Shown here: positions 24,190 through 35,984 of the stretch, in pieces | Layout: the number at the start of each line of letters is the position of its first letter | Position numbering within the stretch: the first letter of the stretch is position 1 | Source of the DNA: Vesta saturnalis | Taxonomy: Eukaryota > Arthropoda > Insecta > Coleoptera > Lampyridae | Length of the DNA stretch: 64,000 nucleotides | Reading direction: 5' to 3' | NCBI GenBank assembly: GCA_036346205.1 | Contig: JARFJB010001671.1 | Coordinates: forward strand, 1,214,501 to 1,278,500 | Program-made: the position numbers and the translations under genes | The notes under the pieces: generated by a model | What the model was told of the DNA's origin: nothing | The model's database searches: none | What the model saw: the letters and a program-made list of their open reading frames with translations, nothing else

Positions 24190-24600
24190 GGACCCCTATG
24201 CTGTCGATGCTGTCTGCGAGGTCCTTTGTTAAAAATGGCTGCCCGGGTCCTCTTAGGATCCTTTACGCTGGACCTCCTTGTTTAAGCAGGTCGCAAGGGA
24301 CCCTCTTGTTACAAATGGTCCTCTTAGGTCTTTTCGCCTTCAAACTAGGTCTTTTGTATAAATTGTTTGTCCCCTTGTTAATAATAGCTGTCAAACTCCT
24401 CCCCCTCCTTAGGACCACCTCCAAATCGGGCTCCTTGTTTAAGCTATATGCAAGGGCCATCATTGTTAAGAATTGCCATTAGGAATAGTCACTAAAAGAG
24501 ACTCCTGAGGACGTCAGTCCAAGCTAGGTTCTTTTCCAGGCTGGTTGCGAGCACCTCTTGTTGATAATGGAATGCCATTTTTGGAGTATTCGTGATTTAG
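24190..24600. repeat. degenerate short tandem repeat
   Basis: Segments such as CTCCTTGTTTAAGCAGGTCGC, GTCCTCTTAGG and CTCTTGTTACAAATGG recur several times at spacings of roughly 60-115 bp. The local composition is richer in C and T than its surroundings. Open frames here follow the repeat and are not treated as genes. Confidence 0.55.
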
Positions 24601-24849
24601 CCTCAAAGTGTTGTTAATTAGCCTGTTATTCATCCTACTGATATCTAGCCACTCTACAATGCTGACTACTGGTAAGATTATGAAGACCATGAGAACATTT
24701 TCTAGGGCGTGGAAACTTTACCCTTGATGTCACCTCAGTGTATTTAGCCTTCTTATCCAGACTACTATTATTTAGCGGATCATTTTAGAAAACTGACCGC
24801 TGGAACATAATGACCCTTTTTTAGAAAACCCTTTACCATTTTCCTTACT

Positions 24850-25487
24850 AAGCAAACATTTTATACATATGAATGTAAAAAAGTTAAGAAAATTTATTTG
24901 TTTGGGTTGATGTAAAATGGAGTCATCTGATAATCTTTTCAATTGCATGGTTTCTACATCATAGAAAACAAAAAGGGTATTTTACTACTTTCAGAGAATC
25001 GCTATCTAAAGGCATATAACAGAGGTGAGCTCTATCTACATGACTATTACAGGTCTTGCAAAACACCTCACTGCATATATGGTTTCAAAAAAAGGCTAAT
25101 TTGGATGCAGATATTATGTTTCTTGTGATTGTCCACACATGTTTGCCCTAGAAACGCTCTTTTACATTATTCGCAATTTTAATTTCTCACTATCTTCTGG
25201 AACATGCTGGTGTTTGTTGATCATGCAACGATGCGTGGTATTCTTCATAATAAGAACTGCACGTAAATGCGGCTGTTAAAAAGGTGATGAAGTTGAAATA
25301 GTTCTTATGGCAGATTTATTTTTTTATCTACTTCAAGACTTTCAAATACTACTTGTCTACCTTTGGAATTGTGTTGATACATCATAATCTTATAACCTGC
25401 TAAATGTTGCTGAAATCTTCGTAGTTCCTTTATACCATAACCATTTGCTGGTATCGCAATATCTGCTTCTTGAACCAGTTGTTGCAC
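24850..25487 (-). pseudogene. protein-primed DNA polymerase B remnant of Polinton/Maverick type
   Basis: In an intact element this polymerase copies the linear element genome using a terminal-protein primer. From the N-terminal side (about 25487 downward) I can read ANGYGIKELRRFQQHLAGY, then frameshifts, a FNFITFLTAAFTC stretch, a Cys/His segment containing GQTCVDNHKKH near 25120, and near 24960 FYDVETMQ, which fits the exonuclease I motif (Asp-x-Glu) of family B polymerases. The order (FQ..L..Y, LTAAF, C..DNH, exo I) is as expected for this family. The palm and thumb domains, integrase and capsid genes are absent, so this is only a fragment. The call rests on motif resemblance. Confidence 0.6.
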
Positions 25488-25589
25488 TTAAGCTTTTTGC
25501 ACACCCTCTATCATGAATGCAATTATAATTAGTGGCTTTGTCTATATGTGTCCTTAGTGGTTATATCTTTTATTATGCAGCTAAGTACT

Positions 25590-26310
25590 CCACGCATGTT
25601 GGTTAGCATTGGGGCCGAATGTTGGGCATGATCTATATTTATATACAAATTTTAAAGGGATTACGGCAAATTGGACTGCTTCAACCACCGAGAGTTAACT
25701 ATAGCCATTAGTGTTTGTCAGCATTTGGTCCGATTGCTGTCCAAAATCTATATTTATGCACATATTTTGACAAAATGAATTGCGTCTGTTCACAAGACCC
25801 AATTCGGTAAGTTATGAATGTTGGGCGTCATTTGGGCTGAATTTTGCCCAAAATCTATATTGATACACCAACTTCATTTTGGACTCGGCAAAATGGGCTC
25901 CTCGATGTGAGAAAAATTCTACAGTCCGTGAGTGTTGGTCTACATTTGTGCCGAATATTGCTCAAAATTGATGTTGATATTCCAATTTCGTTGCAGACGT
26001 GGTTAAATCGATTCTCTCGCTGGGAAACAGCTAAATTCGTTTGCCCATGAATTTGTGCCGAATATTGCCTAAAATCTATATTTATACACCAATTTTCTTG
26101 GGCTCACTGTAAATTTATTTGCATCGATGACCATGGCCCATGAGTGTTAGAATTTGGGGTAAATTTTGTCCAATATCTCTGATGATATACCAATTTTTGT
26201 TGTGGACGCGGTAATGACAAAGAGCTAAGTTGCGTGGTCCATGAATATTGGTCAGTATTAGTTCCCAATATTCCCCAAAATCTATATTTATATACCACTT
26301 TCAATGGGTC
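25590..26310. repeat. minisatellite, about 105-120 bp unit, seven copies
   Basis: The landmark CAAAATCTATATTTATACACC recurs near 25624, 25744, 25850, 25964, 26071, 26172 and 26277. Each unit also has a GTGTTGG..CATTTG..CCGAAT segment and CCAATTTT.TTGGAC. Divergence is moderate and increases around 26172. Confidence 0.8.
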
Positions 26311-26450
26311 TTTATCAACTTGTCAGAGAGAAAAATTCTTTGGTCTTTCATTTACTTGTTTATTTTTAGTCACACCGGTAATACATTCTTTGAGCATTTA
26401 TAATTGTAATTGCATTCTTTAATTGACTAATTCCAATTCAATTGAAAATA

Positions 26451-27873
26451 TACTGACTTCCATAAAAATTGGAACACCTAGAATTTGTTGAACGATTTTA
26501 TTGAAATTTTTGTCAACGACGTCTTTCATTAGAACAAACAAACGATTAAAATTTGAATAAAATCTAGCAAGTAGTATTTTTTTTTTAATTTTTCCTTTGC
26601 ACTTAGTAACAATAAATTTGAAGAAATAAACCAATCAGAGTGCAATTAACTGTCAATTTTGCAAATTGTTTGTTCACAATTTCGTTCTGAACTTGGGAAC
26701 AATGCCAAGAGTATGTCAACGTCAAGACTTTCCCAATTGACTGATTTTGAACGTGGCCGTATTATTGAGATGAGAGAGGACGGACTTTCGCTAAGAGAAA
26801 TTGCTCGTCGTGTAAACGGAAATGTAACGACGGTATTGAGATGTTGGTCCAAATGGTCCGAGGAAGGGGTGCAACAACGTCGCCCTGGATCTAGACGTCC
26901 CCGCAGGACTACAGATCGCGAAGAACGTCGCTTAAGACTTTTGGCCACAAGAGACAGATTTTCAACAAGTCGATCGATTGCAAATGATTGGATGAGAGGT
27001 GTAGGACCCAGAATGTCAGTGTCAATGTTTATCGCCAGATAAGGTCTTATGGGCTGCGTTCATATCGTCCATTTTTATGTCTTCCTCTTACACCACTTCA
27101 CCGTCTACGCAGGCTAGAATGGAGCAACGAAAGAGCAAATTTGGTGCAAGAATGGCATCGAATTGTGTTTAGTGACGAGTCCCGATTTTGCTTGTGGGCC
27201 CACACTGGTCGTAGGAGGGTCAGACGGATGCGTGGGGAACGTAAAAATTCAACATTTTTTGTGGAACGCAACACAGCCCTCACACAAGGAGTGATGGATT
27301 GGGGTGCAATATGTTACGGTAGCAGATCAGGTCTTCATCGATGGTAACTTAAACGCCGCTGGTTATATTGCCAATGTGCTAGAACCCGTTGCGCTTCCAT
27401 ATCTTGAGGGGCTGGAAAATCACATTTTCCAACAGGATAATGCGCGCCCTCATACGGCAAGGCCTACAACACGTATTTTGGAAGAAGCTAACGTTGCCGT
27501 CCTCCCATGACCTGCTCGGTCGCCTGATTTGTCGTCCTTTGAACATGTATGGGATGATGTCGGTAGGCGACTGGGTAATTTACCACACCCTCCAGATAAC
27601 TTACACGATCTCCGGCTACGGATTCAAGGAGCTTGGGTTGATATACCACAGGCAGCTATAGATCACTTGATTGATAGCATGACACGCCGTCTAAATGAGT
27701 GCATTACAAATCGTGCCGGAGCAACTCATTATTTAAAAAAACATTTTCAGTTTTTGTTCTTTTGTTTTCAAATTTTAATCGTTTGTTTGTTCTAATGAAA
27801 GACATCGTTGACGAAAATTTCAATAAAATCGTTACATAAATTTTAGGTGTTGCAATTTTTATGGAAGTCAGTA
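26451..27873 (+). mobile_element. Tc1-family transposon, complete ends, broken gene
   Basis: The inverted ends TACTGACTTCCATAAAAATT / AATTTTTATGGAAGTCAGTA are flanked by TA duplications at 26449-26450 and 27874-27875. The inverted repeats extend inward to about 125 bp (CGTTTGTTTGTTCTAATGAAAG near 27770 pairs with the left side near 26520). Total length is 1423 bp with one transposase reading frame, typical of Tc1-like elements. It is one of the best preserved elements in the window apart from its coding lesions. Confidence 0.95.
26703..27795 (+). pseudogene. Tc1-like DDE transposase, frameshifted
   Basis: It would bind and cut the element ends. The N-terminus has a paired-type HTH (RLSQLTDFERGRIIEMRE, then LSLREIARRVN) followed by an RPGSRRPRRTTDREERRL linker. 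The catalytic pieces are all present but in different frames: VFSDESRFCLW near 27170 (first Asp), QQDNARPHTA near 27433 (second Asp), and SPDLSSFEHVWD near 27520 (Glu, DD34E spacing). I choose ATG 26703 (MPRV) because it fits the family start, but a frameshift follows at once; the next usable ATG is 26715. At least three frameshifts and a TGA near 27508 make it non-functional. Confidence 0.9.
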
Positions 27874-27875
27874 TA

Positions 27876-28574
27876 GTTACCCACGATTACTAATTAACAT
27901 ACATCAACTTGAAATTACTTGAATCTATGGTCAATTACATGATATTACGTTGAACTGAAATTAATTTTAATAAATTTTAATGTGTAATTATTTCGAATTC
28001 TTAAAAAAAAATGTTACATGCACAAAGCGCCACTGCCCCCAAAAAGGGAGAGGTGATGTAACATGGAAATACCCGCTAACGGATTCTTAATATAAGCATG
28101 TTGTTGCGTGGCCGTGTGACTGGCTGAAGAAGCTCTAAAAAGCGCACTTGCTCTTTTAAAGCCCCCAAAGCAAGAAAAAGGCCACAGTACAAGCAATGTA
28201 ATGATTACAATTAAAACGGGAATCTGAAAGAAAACAGTAGGTCACCGAAAAAATTTCAAATAAAACACAGTTGGAACTCAAGACAACTCGTTTAATGAAA
28301 AAAACGAAGCTCCAATTTTTGACGGGCTATTCCCCAGATCGTAAAGTAACACCATCTAAGCTTAACAGAAATGCAGGCGTGGAAGTTCGTGTGTGTTTTC
28401 TTAACGTTGTAATGTGTTTCAGTTATCATTACAGGAGTTCTTTTGCCGTAGTAACAAATAAATATGTTAATTGACGCGGATCTCCTGGTTTTATTTGATA
28501 TGGTGGAGTTAAAGGATCAACCTATTGGGCACTGCCGATTTAATGTATTGATGTATTGATAAAATAATATATTA
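27876..28574. other. no gene recognised; GC-richer patch at 28020-28200
   Basis: Most of this stretch is AT-rich and featureless. Around 28020-28200 composition shifts and a 60-codon open frame exists on the minus strand with no family resemblance. Confidence 0.5.
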
Positions 28575-28940
28575 TCTGAAAAATAATATATTATCTGAAT
28601 ATCAATCGGGGTTCAGAACGCACCATGGCTGTGGTACTTGTTTTACTAAAGGTAACAGACGATATACTTCATGCGTTGGACAACGGATGTGGTGTACTAA
28701 TAATTTTTTTAGATTATTTTAAAGCGTTTCACAATGTTGATCACCACATTCTCATATCAATACTGAAATATATCGGATTATCTGAAACAGCTGTAAGTTT
28801 AATAACAATTGCTCCACTCCGAAAGTGATAAGCAAAGGTATACCAGAAGAAAGTATTTTAGGACCAATTTGGTACATTATTTATACAAATAATTTTTGTA
28901 AAGGTCTCACTAAAATACGTTATCATTTATATCACTTATA

Positions 28941-31752
28941 CAGGCTGTAACAAATTCGCTTCTCAGTATAGGGATCTCGGAAACGGTAAGAGATAGAGAG
29001 ACGCTTAAATTGGGGCAAAGTTGCTAAATCCTGTGGCAAGTTATATGCCGTCAAGAAAGTAAAATTATTTTGTACGGTTCCGGATATATCCGATAAAAAC
29101 CGAAATTCTGCGATTTTGTTTTTATTTTTTTCTGACCTTATTAGTAAAGATACTTTAAAACTAATAAAACATTCTTAAAGCCATTTTTAATGGTCTACAA
29201 CGTGGTATTTTTTATTTGCTTCTACAACGTTTCGTCCTCACGCAACCATCATCAACTTTATTTTCTTAAATACGACGAAAATGAAATTGTTCTCTAGTTA
29301 GTTACCTTATTAAAAAGCTGAATGCACTGGTATATCACATTTCATGTTTTTCAACGTTTTGAACCTTAAAAACCATCCTCATTTAAATTCTTTTTGATAC
29401 GATCCTGCGCTATCTTTAGCTTATAATTACTTACATAAACTGAACTAAAAGAGTATTAAATAATAGAATATGAACTTCTAAAATATTGCACTTTACTATT
29501 TATTATAATAAAATACATAATAACTTCTGACGCTAATGAAAAATAACTAATATCCACATAATAATAATAATAACTCCTAACAGAAATAGCTTAATATTAA
29601 ATTACGAAAAAATACATAATTTTAGTTTAGAATGTACAATTTACAAATGTTCGAACAGATTTCCATTTACACCCCTACACAACTCTAGTCTTTTACACAT
29701 ATTTTGTACTGCCCTTTGAATATTACGCCTTCGTAAATAATTAAACCCATTTATAATATTTTCTCGTAATTCCGCAATATCATTTGGAACGGTTTTGTAT
29801 ATTTTGTTTTTTAAGTGACCCTACAGGTAATAGTCCAATGGTGAAAGATCCGGTGACCTCGCTGGCCACACCACCACTCCACGATTACCAATCCATTTTC
29901 CAGGGAATTGCCTATGCAGAAACTCTCTTACATCTCGAGTATTATGAGGCGGCGCCCCATCTTGCTGAAACCATAAGTTTTCGATTCTGTTCAGTGGTAA
30001 TTCATCTAAGTAATCTAAAAATATTGTCCTAAGAAATTCAAGATGACCTACTCCATTTAAGGTTTTTTCATAAATAAAAGGTCCAAGAATTCTATCACCA
30101 TTGATGCCAGCCCATACGTTGAGACCAAATCGTACTTGAGTTCGAATTGGCCGATTAATTCGTGGATTTTCCACTGCCCAAATATGTTCGGTATTTCTAT
30201 TAAAAATTCCACAATTGGTAAATTTAGTTTCATCACTCCAAATTATTTCATTTAAAAAATTGTTATTCGTTTCAATGTGCTGCCTCAGCCAGTTACAGAA
30301 CTGCAAACGTCTCTCTTGATCACCTTGTCGTAAACAATGAGAGATATGTATTTTATAGGGTTTCATGTTATTATTTTTTAATATTCGCCAGACTTTCATA
30401 TGTGATACATTGGGTAAATTAGTATTATTATCCAATTCTCTGGTCGATTTGTGAACGGGTCATTATTTATCTAAAATGAGAAAGATACACGTAATATAAA
30501 AAAAATATGTGATATTACCATCATATCACATTTGACTTCATAAAATCTATATGAGCTGGGCCCTTTGAGCAAACCTGTATTACCTAGCTCGACGCAAATA
30601 CATAATATGTGAAATCTGTAAGTACCTGATTCATAATAGCATGATTTTCATGTTGCGTAATTTTACTGCCATACGATTTCTTGGCTTTCTCAACTGAACC
30701 AAATTCCGCAATATTTTTATCTAATTTTTGAAATGGGGATCGGTGGAGCTGTATTCTTTCAGGATATTCTTCTTCATACATATCACTAGCTCTCTGTGAA
30801 TGTCTATTACATTTATAATAACATTTCAGCATATCTCGCCTTTGAATAAACGAAAAAGTCATTTTTAAATAAAAATTATACCAAAATCTTTTGAAAATAA
30901 TTCACACTCAAACCAAATGTCACAATTAATAGTAATTGTTTTGAAATTTAGAATATCCATAGCCGCCTTTGAACAACTTATGTTACTACACCTGATATTC
31001 AGAGGGCAGTGCAAAATATGTATTCGTAGCAGAATAATCAAATTTATGTATCAGTGTAAACGAACATTTGGTCACTTCTAAATTGCACACTCGAAATTAT
31101 ATTAATTTATTTTTTCATTATTTAATATTTAGTTCTTTCTGTTCGGGATTATTATTTTATTGTTTGTTATTTATCATTATTGTCTAACCGTATTATTATC
31201 CATAATATTATTAAAATAAATAAGTATAGTATTTTGGTATTTCATATTCTACTCATTTAGTTTAATTTGTATGAATAATTATGAGTTAAAGATATCACAG
31301 GACCGTATCAAAAAAAATTGTAACTGAACGTGGTTATTAAGGTTCAAAACGTTGAAAAATATAAAGTGTGATATATCACTGCATTCAGAATTTAATAAGG
31401 TAACTAACTAGAGGAAAATTTCATTTTTGTCGTATTTAAGAAAATAAAGTTGATGATGGTTGCGTGAGGACGAAACGTTGTAGAAGCAAATAAAAAATAC
31501 CACGTTGCAGTCCATTAAAAATGTTTTATTAGTTTTAAACTATCTTTACTAATAAGGTCAGAAAAAAATAAAAACGAAATCGCAGAATTTCGGTTTTTAT
31601 CGGATATGTCCGGAACCGTACAAAATAATTTTACTTTCTTGACGGCATATAACTTGCCACAGGATTTAGCAATTTTGCCCTAATTTAACCGTCTCTCTAT
31701 CTCTTACCGTTCCCGAGATCCCTATACTGAGAAGCGAATTTGTTACAGCCTG
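28941..31752 (-). mobile_element. T2, Tc1/mariner-superfamily transposon with DUF4817-type transposase
   Basis: The ends CAGGCTGTAACAAATTCGCT and its reverse complement are flanked by TA at 28939-28940 and 31753-31754. The inverted arms run about 450 bp (28941-29395 and 31320-31752). Both arms contain a segment GAGGACGAAACGTTGTAGAA reminiscent of Penelope-like retroelements. The element is 2.8 kb and sits in a LINE RT gene. Confidence 0.92.
29641..30862 (-). pseudogene. T2 transposase, nearly intact catalytic exon
   Basis: Exon 1 (30862 down to about 30600) is the HTH part, with MLKCYYKCNRHSQRASDMYEE and PFQKLDKNIAEFGSV, and ends near a donor at NQVL. Exon 2 begins after a CATTTTAG acceptor near 30475. 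It holds EIIWSDETKF (first Asp), LWFQQDGAPPHNTRDVREF (second Asp) and WPARSPDLSPLDYYL (third Asp, DD34D). One TAG near 29820 replaces the expected Trp of YLWGHLKN. Past it, the reading stays open (KIYKTVPNDIAEL) to TAA at 29641-29643. A one-base frameshift is also needed near 30440. This is the best preserved DUF4817-type catalytic domain here. Confidence 0.88.
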
Positions 31753-32714
31753 TACATATTTATGCGGATGATACCCAAATTTACTATACCTTTCAAATGA
31801 ACACTGACGTTCAACATATAAACGAAAAAATTAATTCCGAACTAGAAACATTATTAAAACATCTACAGCTCATCGGTTGCAAATAAACCCAGAAAAGTCA
31901 AAAATAATATTATTCTGTAAACGCAATAGTTATGATTATCTTAAAAATCACCTTGTGTTGATGAGGCTAAAAATCTAGGCGTAACATTTAATAGAGATCT
32001 TCGATTTAAAAGTCATGTTAATTCCGTTATTGCTAAAGCTTACGGACAATTAAAAAAATTATATACGCATAGACACAGACTTCCTAAAAAAGTAAAGACC
32101 ATTCTATGCGAATCATTAGTGATGTCAAATATAAATTATTGCTTATATCTGTATGGACCCTGCTTAGATCAACGTTACATTTATAAACTGCAGAAAATGC
32201 CAAATTTGTGCATACGATTTATTTATGGAATTCGTAAGTTTGAAAAAGTATCTGACAAACAGGTTGGCCCAATTTGGTTGAATGTCAATAATAAAATAAT
32301 TTTTCATTCTGCATGCTTATTCCATAAAATAATAACAACAAAAAAACCCGCATACCTATATCGTAAAATTACATTCAGAACGGACGTTCATAATGTTAAC
32401 ATTAGAAGTAGACACAGAATAAGGCTTCCACAACACAATACAGCGCTGTCATTTTCTTATAATGTAGTTAACGTAGTGAACTTTATTTAAAATTATTCTA
32501 AATAACCAGGTACATAATACAGTATAGTTTTGGTAATAGTGAATATATGTAAAAATTAATTTAAAATAGGTATTCAGCCGAATGTTTGTTATAATTTTTT
32601 TGTGTTATAAAGTTTGCTAGAGGAAAAAATCAGTTTCTGTCTAGGGCATAGATGAAAATCAGATCTTCTATTGGAAGGGTTCTGATCTTTGCCCTGTTAA
32701 CTCTCGATTTTCAT

Positions 32715-32717
<3 letters not shown>

Positions 32718-32756
<39 letters not shown>
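32718..32756. repeat. (TA)n microsatellite
   Basis: A 39 bp TA run in the 3' region of the second LINE. Confidence 0.95.
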
Positions 32757-32760
<4 letters not shown>

Positions 32761-32960
32761 TAGATTTGTATGTAAATTGAGTTAATAAATGTATAATTAT
32801 TATTACTATTGTTATTATTATTATTGTTATGGTTATTATACGTAACATTGTATAAAGTTTGTAGCCACGTTATGTTAGTAATTGTATGCCTGTTGCGATT
32901 AAATGGAAACTCAAAAGTTTAATAATGAATAACGTTGTAAGCGAATTTATGAACAATAAA

Positions 32961-33827
32961 GTCTGGTTATAATGAACATTTTGAAGTATAATCTCGTATA
33001 CGTGCTTATAAATTTTGTGGAAACGCAAATTTAATTTTTAACATTAGCATTAAATTTTAAGATTGCATTTAAAGTTTATTGTGAACGAAGGGAATTAAAC
33101 CCAATTACATTTTTAAATATGGAACTGTAACGATTGTTCTCGAGTTGCGAATATTACCGATGTAGAAGTCTTAAGACATGGACTGGACATCCTGTTTTCG
33201 AAGGACCTTATTTTGAGTAAGCATTGAACTTATTCTTGGTTATTTATTATTCGATTTGGGCAATATTATATAAAGCTTGGAAATAGGTCTATCTGTCAAA
33301 TTAAGAGAGCGTTTTCTGACGCTATTTTAGTAGTAAATTTACGGGTTAAGCCAAACATTAAAGTGAGTGGAGGAGTAATGACTCGAGTACTGGATCTGAG
33401 GATTTTTTGGTGAATACGTGAGTTTGGTGAGATCTTTATTTCTAAGAAAACGGTTCTCACTCTAGTCTTATGTGGACGATTAGATTTAGTTCATGTCATC
33501 ATTATTATTAAAAATTTTAAGGTGGGTGGCGACTTAGTGACAATTTATTACTGATTTTGATTTTTTCTGAGTTGTAACGAGCGCTTTTTTAGCTGTTGAG
33601 TAAGACGTACGACCCTACCACTGAGCTAGGTTAGTATAACGCACTTTCGCATAAACTATTCACGGTCCGTATTTGATATTTAGGCAACACACTGTAGTAA
33701 AGTCTTAAAGTACTCACCAACTTTTTCATGTTTCAAATATACCGATATATGCTTTTGTTATCATTTCCAAATGATCAGTACCATACGGTGAAAACCAAGC
33801 AAAAGTATAAAAATTGTGTAAATTATA
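32961..33827. other. AT-rich sequence, weak tRNA-like segment only
   Basis: No gene. On the minus strand near 33610-33637 CTAGCTCAGTGGTAGGG looks like a tRNA D-arm/A box, but no matching T-arm or acceptor stem follows. Confidence 0.5.
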
Positions 33828-34200
33828 TGTAAACCCTACATTATGAGGAGAATCATGTCTTACTGCGCTGGTGTAATAGTGCACATTCATAAATTTTGGG
33901 TTTTTATCGTGTTTGTGATACCGATGACCATTGAAATAAAATTGTTATGATGTACTAAATTACGTTGCTAATTAACAATGACGTCGCCAGATTTTGATAA
34001 TTATTCTCCAAATAAAAAATAACCTCAACCATAATTCTAATTATTAGTAATACAAATACAATAATTACACTTCTAGTAAATTTAAAATTAAAAACTTATT
34101 TCAAGTTAAGTAGTTCACTTTGAAATTGTCAAAAGCGTTGAAAAATAACTTTTACGTCAAAATTAAAATCACCAGTGCAGTACTGTATATTGCCCATATT
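33828..34200 (+). repeat. left arm of outer inverted repeat
   Basis: This is the diverged reverse complement of 40466-40829. Shared blocks include TGTAAACCCTACATTATG, TTTTTATCGTGTTTGTGATA and CATAATTCTAATTATTAGTA. It encloses T3, the palindromic MITE and 1.6 kb of non-coding sequence. It is probably the terminal repeat of an older element. Confidence 0.75.

Positions 34201-34202
<2 letters not shown>

Positions 34203-34248
<46 letters not shown>
34203..34248. repeat. (TA)n microsatellite
   Basis: A 46 bp TA run about 36 bp left of the T3 element end. Confidence 0.97.
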
Positions 34249-34249
<1 letters not shown>

Positions 34250-35134
34250 CACACTACATACACACATACATACATACATTCATACAGGGTGCGGCATTAG
34301 TGCGTCGAAGTACGATATATCCGTTATTAAAGGAGATATCAAAAAAGGTATTTACAAAAATTATAGGCATCTTCAAACTTCACATTATAAAATTATTTTC
34401 GTATTTACAGGGTGTTGCATATTACCAGGGTGAACCAAACATACTTTTTTTTAAATGGGACACCCTTTATATTATTTCAAATTTAGGTTAAGCTCATCTC
34501 CCCCATACTTCCAATATAGGGTTCCATTACGTTATACAGGGTATTTCAAAAGTTATGGCCAATTGGAACACGAAAATCATTCTCATTTCAACGTCCTAGA
34601 CAGAACAACCTAGCAATAATTTTTTCCAGGCATAACTTTTGACATTGGTACAGTGTTACGAGAAAGTGCCATTTCTTTATTAGTACACCAATTGAATATA
34701 GAGCGAGTCAAAATTCGAACACATGATTTTGTCAATTTTTTCAAATGAACCACCCTGTATTTTATTTTAAAAAGTTAAAATACACTGTATGTTCTTTCAT
34801 TTTCATTGAACACTCCCTATAGCTAATTTCTGAGATATTTTCAATTTAATAACATAAAGAGATTTTTTTAAAAATTTCTATTATAACAAGTTAGCCGTGA
34901 ACAAATAAAAGTGTGATAAATTATTATAAAAAATTCAAAAAACATCGGTTATTAAGACAAAATTCTTATAAAATTAATTAATTTCAAAATAAATGTTCAA
35001 AATGTCCACCGAAAACATCAATACAGCATTGTAGTCGAACTTCAAATTCTGGATTGATATTTCTACATTAATACTCTGGAATGCTTCTCATATTCTATTG
35101 TTCATATAATCTTGTGTGGTTGAAGAAGTCAGTT

Positions 35135-35902
35135 TTACTTAACTCTGGTGAACGAGCTGGCCATGCAATTATGAATGTGATGTACCGGAGCTCCATCCTG
35201 TAACAACCACATTCTTTGACGAATGTTAAGAGGAACGTTAGCCAACAGTAATGGTAAATGATTTTCTAAAAAGTCCAAATAAACCTGACCATTCACTGTT
35301 CCATCGAAAAAATGTGGTCCAATTACGTGATCTCCAACTATACCACCCCAAATATTCAAATATCACCTAGTTTGACTATGAGTTGCTAGAAGATGGGGAT
35401 TACTTGTCGAATAATATTGGCAATTGTGTCTATTCACAGTTCTATTTTTATGAAACGTAGCTTCGTCTCCAAATAGGACAAAATCAAAGAAATCCGCCTG
35501 ATTGTGGATTTGTTGTTGAGCCCATTCACAAAAAGCAACCCTTCTGGGATAGTCATCTTCGAGTAACTCTTAATACAACGGGATATGGTATGGATGCATC
35601 TTTTTACGCAGTATCATGCTGACGCGAGATTTCACGTGTACTAACATGTGGATTATGCGTAACTTCAAGCATCACGTTAAATTCATTTTCCTCGTTAAGT
35701 ACAGGTTTTGTCCTTTCCTTTTTTCATAAACTACTAAACCCGTATGATTAAAACGATCTACTAACCTTTCCAACGTTATTATCTCGGGTTGTCTTCGTGC
35801 GGGACATCTCTCTTTGTAAATTCTTTGTGCTAATAAACCATTTTTCATACATTCTCCCAGTACCCATATCATGTCTATTAATTCTTCAACGGAAAAGTTC
35901 AT
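35135..35902 (-). pseudogene. T3 transposase remnant
   Basis: The N-terminal HTH exon starts at 35902 with MNFSVEELIDMIWVLGECMK and runs through RCPARRQPEIITLERLVDRF. The catalytic part, in shifted frames, has FVLFGDEATFHKNRTVNRHN near 35440 (first Asp), then MNIWGGIVGDHVIGPHFFDG (35359) and WLLQDGAPVHH near 35200 (second Asp). The third catalytic block is lost where the reading runs into arm sequence. Stops and frameshifts lie between blocks. Confidence 0.82.
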
Positions 35903-35910
35903 TTCAAACA

Positions 35911-35984
35911 GTATTTAAGTAGGATTTGAACCTACGACCTGTACTTTGCTAGAGTACCGCGCTAACCAACTGCGCCATCAAGGT
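35911..35984 (-). pseudogene. tRNA-like copy with broken acceptor stem
   Basis: On the minus strand this repeats the tRNA at 36277-36350 base for base through the D, anticodon and T arms (GATGGCGCAGTTGGTTAGCG, then CTAGCAA loop, then GTAGGTTCAAATCCTAC). The 3' acceptor strand is replaced by TTAAATA, which belongs to the target duplication. It is one of the two heads of the SINE. Confidence 0.85.

Larger units (their letters stand above)
28575..32490 (+). pseudogene. LINE reverse transcriptase remnant
   Basis: The first block reads SEYQSGFRTHHGCGT and then IIFLDYFKAFHNVDHHILI, in which the conserved AFD has become AFH. Next comes a KVISKGIPEESILGPI segment, a degraded form of the GVPQGS motif. 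After the T2 insertion, YADDTQIYY keeps the Asp-Asp pair. The C-terminal block (32119-32490) has NINYCLYLYGPCL, AFC-type helices and an RSRHRIRLPQHNTALS tail typical of Jockey/CR1-like ORF2 ends. Frameshifts near 28650, 28830 and 31880-31960 disable it. Confidence 0.82.
28575..32960 (+). mobile_element. second LINE, split by transposon T2
   Basis: Reverse transcriptase sequence runs to 28940 and resumes at 31753. Across the junction the reading restores IYADDTQIYYTF, so the T2 insertion interrupted the catalytic box of this LINE. The 3' part continues to a stop near 32490, followed by a 3' region with a (TA)n run (32718-32756) and AATAAA near 32947. The 5' end is truncated near 28575. Confidence 0.85.

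Noticed and set aside
24198..24482. Leu-rich open frames on both strands
   Set aside because: They coincide with a short degenerate tandem repeat and show no family resemblance.
25590..26310. Possible CRISPR-like array
   Set aside because: Units are contiguous and diverged along their whole length, with no unique spacers, and the genome context is eukaryotic.
28014..28196. 60-codon minus-strand open frame in a GC-richer patch
   Set aside because: No recognisable motif, no homologous copy in the window and no splice or promoter context.
29784..30032. Plus-strand 82-codon open frame
   Set aside because: Antisense shadow of the T2 transposase catalytic exon.
33610..33640. tRNA gene on the minus strand
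   Set aside because: Only a D-arm/A-box-like segment is present; no anticodon arm, T arm or acceptor pairing could be built.
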